Shown here piece after piece: positions 23,730 through 32,324 of a DNA stretch of 64,000 nt. A program made the position numbers and the translations under genes. The notes under the pieces were generated by a model that did no database searches, was not told the origin of the DNA, and was given only the letters and a program-made list of their open reading frames with translations. This stretch comes from Elusimicrobiota bacterium. Its GTDB lineage: Bacteria > Elusimicrobiota > Elusimicrobia > UBA1565 > UBA9628. Position 1 is the first letter of the stretch. Each line of letters begins with the position of its first letter. The stretch spans positions 20,771 to 84,770 of the forward strand of contig JAHFCE010000011.1 in assembly GCA_023249675.1 (NCBI GenBank). The letters are read 5' to 3'.

Positions 23730-25324
23730 TGGAGCGCTGGGAGATTCGGGCCGCTGCGAACGCCGATGACCCGCAGAGGCATCTCCTGCTGCTGCGCGGC
23801 GGCGCCGCGGACGTTGCCGCGATTCTGAAGAAATTCGGTGCGTTGTGCGGCCGCCCCACGCCGCTTGACGGCGACGAGTTCAATTTGAGCTTCGTGTTGC
23901 ACAAGGTGACGCCTCAGGTGCGCGAGAAGCTTAACGTCTGGCTTGGCCAGAGGTGTCCGCAGTCTGCGTCGACCTCTATTCCGCCGCCTCCTCCTCCTCC
24001 TCCGGCGAAAGAGCCCTTGATCTCCTTGGGGCCGGAGGCCGTGATGACGCCGCCCGCGCCGATAATTTCCCCACCCGCTGCCGCGTCGCCCGCTGCCGCG
24101 TCGCCCGCTCCCACTCCTGTTCCTGCCGGCGCCGCCGCGACGTCATTGACCGAAGAGCTGCGCGCGGACTGGACGTTCGAGACCTTGCTCGTCGGCGCGT
24201 ACAATCGCTTTGCGCACGCGGCGGCCATGTCCGTGGTGAGCTCTCCTGGTTCGATGTACAACCCTCTTTTCCTGTACGGTGTGCCGGGCACCGGAAAGTC
24301 GCACCTCTTGTACGCGATCGCCAACTCCCTGTCGAAGGGCCTTGGCACCGCGTCATTGCTGCTGACCTCGGGCGCTCGCCTGTCGCGCGCGGTGAGCGCT
24401 GCCGCCGCGCGCGGATCCATGGCGGCGATCGACAAAAAGACGGCGGATTCCAAGGCGATTTTTGTCGATGACATCCACCTGCTCGCGGTGACCGACCAGA
24501 ACAAGGATCTGCTTGCGAAGCTCTTCAAGTCCTTCTTCGACCGCGGCCAGCAGGTCGTCCTGACTTCGATGTACCCGCCGAAGGCTCTGGGCGCGCTTGA
24601 GGAGGCACTGAAGTTCACGTTCTCGAAGGGCTGGTCTGTGGACCTGAAGATTCCAAGTCCAAACGTGCAGCGCGATCTCGTCGCGGCCGTGGCCGATCGC
24701 GTGGGCGCCCAGCTGAGCGGCGACGAGATTGGACAGCTCGCCGACAAGTTGACGGTGTGGGGCTATCAGGATCTGACGCTGTGGGCCAAGCGCCTTGCTG
24801 TTCTGCGCAAGATGCGCGCGGCCGCAGGTCAGCCTGCGCCCCTGATGGACCTGTTGCGCCTCATCTACGAGCCGATCGCCATCGGCTCGGAGTCTCCGGC
24901 CGTGTCGACGGCGGGGGCCCAGTTTACGCCGCCCGCGGCGCCGGCCGGTTCGCAGCCGCTGGCGATCATCGTGCCGCAGGGGCAGGAAGGTCTCGGGGCC
25001 TACGCCGCCAACTTGCTGCGCGAAGCGGGCGCTAAGAACGGCTTCACCCGCGCCTACAACTACGCGCTGATGGGGACGTACGACGCGATGCAGCAGGTCG
25101 GCGTTCCCTTCCAGATCGCCGACATGTGCCACCGGGCCGGCGTTGCGCGCGCGCTCATCGTCGGTCCCGGCCCCGACTCGCCGTTGGCCCCGCGCGCGAA
25201 TGAATTCGGCCATGCGGTGCGCCGCATCCTCGACAGCTCCGAAGTGCCGACGGGCCTAATTCCGCACGCTCAGCTGCAGATCGCGGCCCACTACATCAAC
25301 GCGCATCTCGACTTCGAAAAATGA
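23729..25324 (+). CDS. DnaA-like AAA+ ATPase with Pro-rich linker and extra C-terminal domain
   Basis: A 531-residue protein in three parts. Residues 1-75 are a small alpha/beta region, 84-140 a Pro/Ala linker, and about 141-390 a DnaA-type AAA+ module (DWTFETLLVGAYNRFAHAAA, Walker A YGVPGTGKSHLL at 183-194, Walker B AIFVDDIHLL, and FDRGQQVVLTS). The last ~125 residues (from PLAIIVPQGQEGL) replace the DNA-binding domain IV of DnaA, so it is not the replication initiator. Its place beside pilT hints at a role in pilus or polar assembly or in gene control. The function is unknown. Confidence 0.75.
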   Translation: MERWEIRAAANADDPQRHLLLLRGGAADVAAILKKFGALCGRPTPLDGDEFNLSFVLHKVTPQVREKLNVWLGQRCPQSASTSIPPPPPPPPAKEPLISLGPEAVMTPPAPIISPPAAASPAAASPAPTPVPAGAAATSLTEELRADWTFETLLVGAYNRFAHAAAMSVVSSPGSMYNPLFLYGVPGTGKSHLLYAIANSLSKGLGTASLLLTSGARLSRAVSAAAARGSMAAIDKKTADSKAIFVDDIHLLAVTDQNKDLLAKLFKSFFDRGQQVVLTSMYPPKALGALEEALKFTFSKGWSVDLKIPSPNVQRDLVAAVADRVGAQLSGDEIGQLADKLTVWGYQDLTLWAKRLAVLRKMRAAAGQPAPLMDLLRLIYEPIAIGSESPAVSTAGAQFTPPAAPAGSQPLAIIVPQGQEGLGAYAANLLREAGAKNGFTRAYNYALMGTYDAMQQVGVPFQIADMCHRAGVARALIVGPGPDSPLAPRANEFGHAVRRILDSSEVPTGLIPHAQLQIAAHYINAHLDFEK

Positions 25325-25396
25325 CCGGAGCCGCCGCCGGTGACGGAACAATTTGCCACCCTCAATCGTCTAAAGGGTGAGTTCACCGCGCAATCA

Positions 25397-26515
25397 ATGG
25401 AATTGACCGCCATCGCGAAGGCCGCATCGAAAAGGCTGTCGGGGTTTGTCCCCGGCGCGCTCGTCGCCGTCCTGGCGTCCCTTCTTCTCGGTGCGTGCGC
25501 TTTTGGGCATCTGAAGCCCGGTCTCACGAAGGAAGGCTTCGCCGTCGCCGTTGCCGCGCCGACCTTGGATGAGGCGCGACGCCTTGCGGTGAAGGGCGCT
25601 CTCGACCTGTTCCTGGCGCCCGGCTCCACGGCGGCGGTAAAAATATCGGAGACCTTCGGCGGGCGGGCCGCCGACTTCACCGGACGTACGCGCTTTAAAA
25701 AAGGCAGGGGCGTCATCGAAGTGCGTTTTACGCAATTCCTGCTCGCCCTGGACAAGGAAGGCCTTCTGCGGCCGGAGGGCTTCACATCGCAGGCGCCGCG
25801 CGTGCTGCTCCTCGTGTCGGAGCCCTCGGTCGTCCTTGATCTCGGCGTGGGGCCCGCCGCCGACGCCCTGCGTCGCGGCCTGTCCGCTTACGGGCTGACG
25901 GCTGTCGACGGGCGCGACGAGCTGAACGATTTTCTGGCCAAGGGAAAGGATCCCGCGGCGCTTGCCGCAGGCGCCGCGCGTCTTGGCGCCGACTGGATGC
26001 TCATTGCGGCCGCTTCCGCGGGCGCCGAGCTTGATTTGGTGACCGGCACGTGGCGGGGCCGCGCGAGCCTCGTCGCCGACCAGTACGAGGTCAAGAACGC
26101 CGTGCCCGTCGGCCAAATCCAGTCTGACGCGGCGGTGCTGGATGTCTCGTCCGCCGCGGCTCGCGGCAAGGCCCTCGACCAGGCCGGGGAGGAAGCGGCG
26201 TCCAAGGTCGCGGCGATGATCACGCGCAGGCGAAGCGGCCGCTCGGAAGGAGCTGTTTTCGTTGTGGGCGGCTCCGATCTCAGCCGCCTGAAGGCGCTGC
26301 TCGCCGCCGTGCGCGGCGTGGAGGGCGTGGCGGGCGCGTATCTGGGAGTTTGGCGGGGCGAGGAGGAGACCGTGATCCTGCGCGTGTTCATGACCGGGCT
26401 CAAGATCGACGGCCTGGCGGCGCGCCTCCTGCGCCGCGACCCGTCTCTCACCTTGCTGTCGGTCGAGGCCGAGGACGGGCGGCTCGCGGTTGAACTGCCC
26501 GGGAGGTCCGAATGA
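25397..26515 (+). CDS. Lipoprotein of unknown function
   Basis: Starting at ATG 25397 gives 372 residues with a basic n-region, hydrophobic stretch (PGALVAVLASLL) and lipobox LLGAC, so Cys34 would be lipid-modified. The body is rich in short alpha/beta units (PRVLLLVSEPSVVLDLG, GADWMLIAAASAGAE, SAAARGKALDQAGEEAASKVA) resembling repeated secretin-associated or LPS-assembly lipoproteins only in general shape. The track's GTG start (25340) would put 19 extra residues before the signal peptide. Overlaps comM by four bases. Confidence 0.65.
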   Translation: MELTAIAKAASKRLSGFVPGALVAVLASLLLGACAFGHLKPGLTKEGFAVAVAAPTLDEARRLAVKGALDLFLAPGSTAAVKISETFGGRAADFTGRTRFKKGRGVIEVRFTQFLLALDKEGLLRPEGFTSQAPRVLLLVSEPSVVLDLGVGPAADALRRGLSAYGLTAVDGRDELNDFLAKGKDPAALAAGAARLGADWMLIAAASAGAELDLVTGTWRGRASLVADQYEVKNAVPVGQIQSDAAVLDVSSAAARGKALDQAGEEAASKVAAMITRRRSGRSEGAVFVVGGSDLSRLKALLAAVRGVEGVAGAYLGVWRGEEETVILRVFMTGLKIDGLAARLLRRDPSLTLLSVEAEDGRLAVELPGRSE

Positions 26516-28065
26516 GCCTCGCGCGCGTGCAGGCCATGGGCCTCAAGGGCGTCGAGGGTTATCCCGTCCTCGTCGAACTCGATCTCGCCAACGGCCTGCC
26601 CAATTTCGCGACCGTGGGCCTTCCCGACCATGCCGTGCGCGAAGCGCGCGAGCGCGTCGTCGCGGCCCTGCGCAATTCCGGCTACGCGGTGCCCAACCGC
26701 CGCGTCACCGTCAATCTCTCGCCCGCGCGCCCCCGCAAACAGGGCAGTCATTACGAGTTGCCGATCGCGCTCGCGCTGTTGACCGCTTCCGGCCAGGTCG
26801 CCGCAGGCGCCTGGACGAGGCGCTGGTGCGTGGTCGGGGAGCTTTCTCTTGACGGGCGCGTTCAGCCGGTCTCGGGCGTGCTCGCGATGGCCGCTCGCGC
26901 CAAGGCCGTGGGCTTTGCGGCGATCATGGTGCCGGAGGCGAATGCCGAGGAGGCGCGCGCGGCCGGCATCGAGGCGCTGCCCGTCGCCGACCTGCGCGAG
27001 GCGGCCGAGCTTGCGGGCGGCGCGCCGCCGCGGCCGCGGGCTTTGGCGGCCCAAGCCGCGTCTCCAGGCGTCTCCGCTCCCGATCTCTCCGATGTGCGCG
27101 GCCAGTTCGCGGCCAAGCGCGCGCTCGAGCTCGCCGCGGCCGGCGGACACAATCTCCTGTTCGTCGGCGCGCCGGGCACGGGCAAGTCCATGCTTGCGCG
27201 CCGTCTGCCGGGTATCCTCCCGCCGCTGACGGATACGGAGGCCCTTGAGATCACGCTGGTCCAGTCGGCGATTGGGCGCGCGACGCCCGGCCTCGTGCGG
27301 GAGCGCCCTTTTCGCGCCCCGCATCACGGCACTTCCGCGGCCGCCTTGATCGGCGGCGGGCCCGCCGCGCGGGCGGGGGAAGTCTGCCTCGCTCACGGCG
27401 GCGTTCTGTTTCTCGATGAGCTCGCCGAGTTCCCCCGGCCGGCCCTCGAGGCCTTGCGCCAGCCGCTCGAGGACCGCTGTGTGAGCGTCGCACGCGCGAG
27501 GGAAACCGTCGAGTACCCGTCGCGCTTCACGCTTGTGGCGGCGGCCAACCCGTGCCCGTGCGGCTGGCGCGGCCACCCGCGCAAGACGTGCGTGTGCTCT
27601 CCGGTGGACATCGGGCGCTACCTGGCCCGTCTTTCGGGGCCTTTGATCGACCGCATCGATCTGCAGATCGAGACGCCGGCCGTTGCGTTCGGCGATTGGG
27701 CGGCCGCGACCTCAACGGGTGAATCGTCCGCGATTGTGCGCGCTCGCGTGAGCGCCGCTCGCGAGCGCCAGCGGGCGCGGTGGACGGAATCCCCCGCGCC
27801 CCTGAATGCTTTCGTCGACGCGGTCGTGTTTCGCCGCGGTGCGCGCGTGTGCCCGGAGGCGCTCGACGCCTTGGCCGCCGCCGAGCGCAAGACGGCTTTG
27901 TCCGCGCGCGCTCTCGACCGCATCCTGCGCGTGGCCCGCACGATCGCGGATGTATCGGAACGCGAGGAAGTGGGGGTCTCCGACGTTTTGGAAGCTGCCT
28001 CGTTGCGCGGCCTCGACCGTTTACGGGCGGGTCTGAAGGATCCTAATTTGGAGGCCGTCGCGTGA
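26512..28065 (+). CDS. comM: YifB/ComM-family Mg-chelatase-like AAA+ ATPase
   Basis: Hexameric helicase that promotes branch migration during natural transformation. The 517-residue protein has the N-terminal Lon-protease-like domain (VELDLANGLPNFATVGLPD, VTVNLSPA), Walker A GAPGTGKSMLA, FRAPHHGTSAAALIGGG, Walker B LFLDELAEF and the zinc-type loop AANPCPCG followed by CVC. Length and order are standard. With dprA close by it suggests competence; many non-transformable bacteria also carry comM. Confidence 0.93.
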   Translation: MSLARVQAMGLKGVEGYPVLVELDLANGLPNFATVGLPDHAVREARERVVAALRNSGYAVPNRRVTVNLSPARPRKQGSHYELPIALALLTASGQVAAGAWTRRWCVVGELSLDGRVQPVSGVLAMAARAKAVGFAAIMVPEANAEEARAAGIEALPVADLREAAELAGGAPPRPRALAAQAASPGVSAPDLSDVRGQFAAKRALELAAAGGHNLLFVGAPGTGKSMLARRLPGILPPLTDTEALEITLVQSAIGRATPGLVRERPFRAPHHGTSAAALIGGGPAARAGEVCLAHGGVLFLDELAEFPRPALEALRQPLEDRCVSVARARETVEYPSRFTLVAAANPCPCGWRGHPRKTCVCSPVDIGRYLARLSGPLIDRIDLQIETPAVAFGDWAAATSTGESSAIVRARVSAARERQRARWTESPAPLNAFVDAVVFRRGARVCPEALDALAAAERKTALSARALDRILRVARTIADVSEREEVGVSDVLEAASLRGLDRLRAGLKDPNLEAVA

Positions 28066-28445
28066 AGAAACTCATCGTCATCTTTGCCGTGCTGTACGGG
28101 ACGTATTGGTACGCCAGCCGGAGCTTTCATTTCGCGGACACCTTGGCCTACGCGAGGAAGAACCCGCGGGCTTCCTGGGCGCCGGCCGCGGACTACTATG
28201 TCGGCCTCGTCTACTATCAGCGCGCCGAATACGTGAAGTCCCAGGAGGCTTTCACCCAGCTTCTCGCGGACTACGCGACGGGCCCTTACACCGCGAAAGG
28301 GCTGCTGCGCCTTGCCTCGGCCGCCGAGGAAAATCGAGACTACGGCGTCGCGCGCCAGTCGTTGGAACGCTTCATCGAGGAGTTTCCCGACCACAAGGAC
28401 AAACGGATCGCCGAACAGCGGCTGGAGAACATTAAATTCAAATGA
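28062..28445 (+). CDS. Small membrane-anchored TPR-like protein
   Basis: A 127-residue protein starting at GTG 28062, overlapping the comM stop. An N-terminal signal anchor (KKLIVIFAVLYGTYWYA) is followed by two tetratricopeptide-like helical hairpins (YYVGLVYYQRAEYVKSQEAF and LASAAEENRDYGVARQSLER) with the YfiO/BamD-style spacing to EFPDHKD. Likely a periplasmic protein-interaction adaptor. It overlaps the next gene by four bases. Confidence 0.7.
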   Translation: MKKLIVIFAVLYGTYWYASRSFHFADTLAYARKNPRASWAPAADYYVGLVYYQRAEYVKSQEAFTQLLADYATGPYTAKGLLRLASAAEENRDYGVARQSLERFIEEFPDHKDKRIAEQRLENIKFK

Positions 28446-28798
28446 GCGCGCTCCCTCCGTTTTCCCGCCTTGTCATGGACGCGATGACGCGCCGCGGTCT
28501 GGGCCTGCGCGAGTTGTGCCGCCAAGCGCGTCTTGATCCGTCGTTTCTCTCCAAAGTATTGGCGGGCAAGCGCAATCCCCCGGCGGAAGAGGAAGTCTTG
28601 CGGCGCATCGCCGCGGCGTTGGAAACCGACGCCGTGGAATTGGTCGTGGCCGCTGGACGCATTCCCTCGGAGTGGAAGAATTTGACGACCAATGGCGAGC
28701 TCCTGCGCCGCGTCGACGCCATGGCGAATTCTGGTCATCCTCGAAAAAATATTTCGTTGCCGTTTCCGTCCAAGCCGTTCAACGAGGAGCTGCTTTAG
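28442..28798 (+). CDS. XRE-family helix-turn-helix protein
   Basis: A 118-residue protein. Residues 15-75 form a Cro/CI-type HTH: LGLRELCRQARLDPSFLSKVLAGKRNPP then a conserved fourth/fifth helix ending ALETDAVELVVAAGRIP. The short C-terminal tail has no sensor domain. It sits between the TPR gene and dprA, and may regulate this group. DNA target unknown. Confidence 0.8.
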   Translation: MSALPPFSRLVMDAMTRRGLGLRELCRQARLDPSFLSKVLAGKRNPPAEEEVLRRIAAALETDAVELVVAAGRIPSEWKNLTTNGELLRRVDAMANSGHPRKNISLPFPSKPFNEELL

Positions 28799-28800
28799 CC

Positions 28801-29910
28801 ATGTCCGTCCCATGGACCCCGCGTCAGCGTTGGGCCGTCCGTTTGAATGTGGACACGCCTCCGCGCCGTGCCTGGGATCTTCTTGAAACTTTGGGTCCGG
28901 AGGGTCTCGATCATGCCGTTGACGTCGATTGGGCCCGCGTCAGCGCGGCGACATTCGAGGACGTCGCCCCGTGGCGCCGCGCCGCCCTTGCCTTCGACGT
29001 CGCTGCCGAGGAGCTTCTTGCCGTTGAGCTCGGGGCTCGTCTGATTCTGCGCGGCGATCCGGAATACCCCGACCTCCTTGCCTCGATCCACGATCCGCCG
29101 CTCGTTCTCTATGTCCAGGGCTGTCTGGGCTCCTGCCCGCCGGTCGCCTTTGTCGGCACGCGCGTTCCCACGCCCTACGGCCGCCGCATGGTCCGCCGTC
29201 TGGCCGGCGACGCCTCCCGCCGCGGCCTGACCATCGTCAGCGGTCTCGCCCGGGGCATCGACGCGGAGGCGCATCTCGCGGCCCTCGACGCGAAAGGCCC
29301 GACGTGGGCCGTCCTCGGCACCGGTTTGGGTCACGTCTACCCCGCTGAGCACGGCGCCATGGCCCGCCGCATCGTCGCGGCGGGCGGTGCAGTGATCTCG
29401 GAGAGGCCTCTTGAGACCCGGCCTCTGCCGGAACTGTTTCCCCGGCGCAACCGCATCGTGGCCGGCTTGTCCTGGGCCGTGGCGGTCGTCGAGGGGCGCC
29501 ATAAGTCCGGGTCACTGATCACAGCCCGCCTAGCCGCTGAATATGGCCGTGAGGTTTTGGCCGTTCCCGGCCCGGCCGATTCCGTCATGTCCGAGGCTCC
29601 TCACCGGCTTCTAGCCGCCGGCGCGCGCCTGACGGCCACGGTGGACGACATACTGGCCGCGCTGCCCGAAGGTCAAATTCTGGAGGCTCGGCTGGTCCCC
29701 ATGGCGGCGCCTGCGGCGTTCGCGGCCCCGACGGAGGAAGAGGCCGCAGTGATGGCCTTATTGGGCGCCGATGCCCTCTCCTTAGATGAACTGGTCCAGC
29801 TCTCTGGACTTGACACCACGCGCATTTCCTCTATAATGTTCGGGCTGGAACTGAAAGAAAGAGTATCCTCCGTGCCTGGACAACGCTATGCCCAAAAAGA
29901 AGCCCGCTGA
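28801..29910 (+). CDS. dprA: DNA processing protein DprA
   Basis: Loads RecA on incoming single-stranded DNA in transformation. The 369-residue protein has the Rossmann core: VAFVGTRVPTPYGRRM, IVSGLARGIDAEAHLAAL, VLGTGLGHVYPAEH, FPRRNRIVAGLSWAVAVVEG and SGSLITARLA. The C-terminus has a winged-helix-like segment (LSLDELVQLSGLDTTRIS). ATG 28801 is two bases after the HTH gene; the track ORF starts too early. Its last 23 bases overlap topA and its 3' end carries the topA promoter. Confidence 0.94.
   Translation: MSVPWTPRQRWAVRLNVDTPPRRAWDLLETLGPEGLDHAVDVDWARVSAATFEDVAPWRRAALAFDVAAEELLAVELGARLILRGDPEYPDLLASIHDPPLVLYVQGCLGSCPPVAFVGTRVPTPYGRRMVRRLAGDASRRGLTIVSGLARGIDAEAHLAALDAKGPTWAVLGTGLGHVYPAEHGAMARRIVAAGGAVISERPLETRPLPELFPRRNRIVAGLSWAVAVVEGRHKSGSLITARLAAEYGREVLAVPGPADSVMSEAPHRLLAAGARLTATVDDILAALPEGQILEARLVPMAAPAAFAAPTEEEAAVMALLGADALSLDELVQLSGLDTTRISSIMFGLELKERVSSVPGQRYAQKEAR
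29810..29837 (+). promoter_or_regulatory. Consensus promoter inside dprA for topA
   Basis: TTGACA (29810-29815), 16-base spacer and TATAAT (29832-29837), both perfect. Expected start near 29844, about 44 bases before the topA ATG. It would uncouple topA from the competence genes. Confidence 0.85.
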
Positions 29911-32314
29911 AAAGAAGCTCGCCAAAGTCGCGCCGAAGGCCGCAGCCCCCGAAAAGACGGTCAAATCCGCCAAGGGCGCGCGCACCGGCCCCAGCCTGCT
30001 CGTCGTCGAGTCCCCGGCCAAGGAAAGGACGATCTCCCGCTTCCTCAAAGGTGAATTCGTGGTCAAGTCGTCGTTCGGCCACGTTCGCGATCTCCCCGTC
30101 CGCAAGATCGGCGTCAACGTGGACGACGATTTTTCGCCCCAGTACGTCGTCTTGCCCCGCGCCAAGAAGATCCTGGCCGAGTTCAAGTCCTTGGTCTCCA
30201 AGGCCGCTTTCGTCTACCTCGCGACCGACCATGACCGCGAGGGAGAGTCCATCGCCTGGCATCTGGTCGACCTGCTCAAGCTGAAGGCCGACCGGGTCAA
30301 GCGCATCACCTTCCATGAAATCACCCCGACCGCCATCAAGGCGGCCATCGCCGCGCCGCGCTCGATCGATGAGAACCTCGTGCACGCCCAGCAGGCCCGG
30401 CGCGTCATCGACCGCTTGGTCGGCTACAAGCTCTCGCCGCTGCTTTGGGTCAAGATTCAGAGCGGACTGTCCGCCGGCCGCGTGCAGTCCGTCGCCGTGC
30501 GCCTGCTGGCCGAGCGCGAGCGCGAGATCAAGGAGTTCGCCTCTGAAGGCTACTGGACTTTGACGGCTGCGCTCGAGAAGGACGGCGCGCCGCCCGTGTT
30601 CGACGCCAAGCTCTCTCTGTGGAAGAAGGAGAAGGTCGAGACGACCCGCGCCTACGACCTGTTCTCCGAGCAGTACCGCGTCAAGGCGACGACCTTGCGC
30701 ACCGCCTCGGACATGGACGCGGTCTCGCGCCTCGTTCAAGGCGGCGTGTTCAAGGTGGTCAAGGTCGAGAAGAAAGAGGTCCGCCGCCGTCCGCCGCCCC
30801 CGTTTTCGACGTCGACTTTGCAGCAGGCCGCTTCCCAGAAGATGGGATTTGCGGCCGAACGCACGATGCGCATCGCCCAGTCCCTGTATGAAGGCGTGGA
30901 CCTTGGCGGCAAGGATCCGGCCGGCCTCATCACCTATATGCGCACCGACTCATTTTCGATCGCCAAGACCGCGGCGGTGGAATGTGCGGCGTTTGTCAGA
31001 GAAACCTATGGAGACGGCTACGCTCCTCAAGAACCCCCGACGTATCAGACGAAGTCGCGCGGTGCCCAGGAGGCCCACGAGGCCATCCGTCCGACGAGCG
31101 TTCTGCGCACGCCTGAGGAGGTCCGCAAGTTCCTGACCCCCGACCAGATCCGCCTCTACGAGCTCATCTGGAAGCGCTTCGTCGCGTCGCAGATGATCGA
31201 GGCGACCTACGACACCGCCGCGGCCGATATCGCAAACGGAGAGTCGCTGTTCCACGGCACGGGCCGTACGCTGAAGAGCGAGGGTTTCCTGCGCGTGTAC
31301 CGCGACGCGCCGAAAGGCGACGAGGAGCCCGACGAGGAGCCCGAGGAGGAGGAGGGCGGACGCCTGCCCCCGCTGAAGGAGGGCGACGAACTGAAGCTCG
31401 TCGAACTCAAGCCCGAGGAGCACCGCACGAGCCCGCCCCCGTATTACAATGAGGCGAGCCTGATTCGCGCGATGGAAAAGCACGGCATCGGCCGCCCTTC
31501 CACGTACGCGCCGACGATCAAGACGATCGTGGATCGCGGCTACGTGCGTCGGAACATGAAGGACCGCAAGCTCATTCCAACCGAGCTCGGCATTCTCGTG
31601 ACCGAGAAGCTCAAAGGCCACTTCCCGGATGTCGTCAGCCTGACTTATACGGCCAACGTTGAGGCCCAGCTTGACAAGATCGCCGAGGGCGCGGCGGCTT
31701 GGACCGACGTGGTCAAGACCTTTTATGCGCCGTTCTCAAAGGCGTTGAGCTCTGCTGCGACCGAGATGGAGGCCTCGCGCATTGAGCCGAAGATGTCAGA
31801 CGAGCTGTGCCCGATCTGTACCGCGCCCATGCTCATCCGCGAGAGCCGTTTCGGCAAATATCTGTCCTGTTCGACCTTTCCAAAATGCAAGGGCAAGATC
31901 CAGCTCACGCCCGAGGGCCAGAAGGTCGTCCTCGAGATGACCGGCGAGAACTGCGACTTGTGCGGCAAGGCGATGGTCATCCGCACGGGTCGCAAGGGCA
32001 AGTTCATGGCTTGTTCCGGCTATCCGGAGTGCAAGAACACGTTCTCGCTCGATGCCGACGGCAAGAAGGTCGCGGGCTCGCGCCCGCTGCGGACCACGCG
32101 TCCCTGTAACAAGTGCCAGAAGCATATGTGGCTGCGCACGGGTAAACGTGGCTTCTTCCTGACCTGTCCCGGCTATCCGAAGTGCCGCAACTTGAAGCCG
32201 GTGTCGAAGGAAGAAGGCGAGAAGCTCCGCGTCGAGGGCGAAGCCCTGCTGGCGGCGCAGATCGCCGCGCGTCTTGCCGCGCCGCCGCCCGCGATCCCGC
32301 AGGCTCAGGGCTGA
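29888..32314 (+). CDS. topA: DNA topoisomerase I
   Basis: Type IA topoisomerase that relaxes negative supercoils. The 808-residue protein has a basic Lys/Ala leader (1-35), the TOPRIM domain (LLVVESPAKERTI, ATDHDREGESIAWHL), the active-site Tyr in LITYMRTDSFS, HEAIRPT, and three C-terminal Cys4 zinc ribbons (CPIC...C, CDLCGK...C, CNKC...C). An acidic insert (EEPDEEPEEEEGG) lies near residue 480. It overlaps the dprA end. Confidence 0.96.
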   Translation: MPKKKPAEKKLAKVAPKAAAPEKTVKSAKGARTGPSLLVVESPAKERTISRFLKGEFVVKSSFGHVRDLPVRKIGVNVDDDFSPQYVVLPRAKKILAEFKSLVSKAAFVYLATDHDREGESIAWHLVDLLKLKADRVKRITFHEITPTAIKAAIAAPRSIDENLVHAQQARRVIDRLVGYKLSPLLWVKIQSGLSAGRVQSVAVRLLAEREREIKEFASEGYWTLTAALEKDGAPPVFDAKLSLWKKEKVETTRAYDLFSEQYRVKATTLRTASDMDAVSRLVQGGVFKVVKVEKKEVRRRPPPPFSTSTLQQAASQKMGFAAERTMRIAQSLYEGVDLGGKDPAGLITYMRTDSFSIAKTAAVECAAFVRETYGDGYAPQEPPTYQTKSRGAQEAHEAIRPTSVLRTPEEVRKFLTPDQIRLYELIWKRFVASQMIEATYDTAAADIANGESLFHGTGRTLKSEGFLRVYRDAPKGDEEPDEEPEEEEGGRLPPLKEGDELKLVELKPEEHRTSPPPYYNEASLIRAMEKHGIGRPSTYAPTIKTIVDRGYVRRNMKDRKLIPTELGILVTEKLKGHFPDVVSLTYTANVEAQLDKIAEGAAAWTDVVKTFYAPFSKALSSAATEMEASRIEPKMSDELCPICTAPMLIRESRFGKYLSCSTFPKCKGKIQLTPEGQKVVLEMTGENCDLCGKAMVIRTGRKGKFMACSGYPECKNTFSLDADGKKVAGSRPLRTTRPCNKCQKHMWLRTGKRGFFLTCPGYPKCRNLKPVSKEEGEKLRVEGEALLAAQIAARLAAPPPAIPQAQG

Positions 32315-32324
32315 CGCGCAGGCC

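Noticed and set aside
23729-25324. Chromosomal replication initiator dnaA and a nearby origin
   Set aside because: The AAA+ part is DnaA-like but domain IV is absent, there is no dnaN beside it and no cluster of DnaA boxes.
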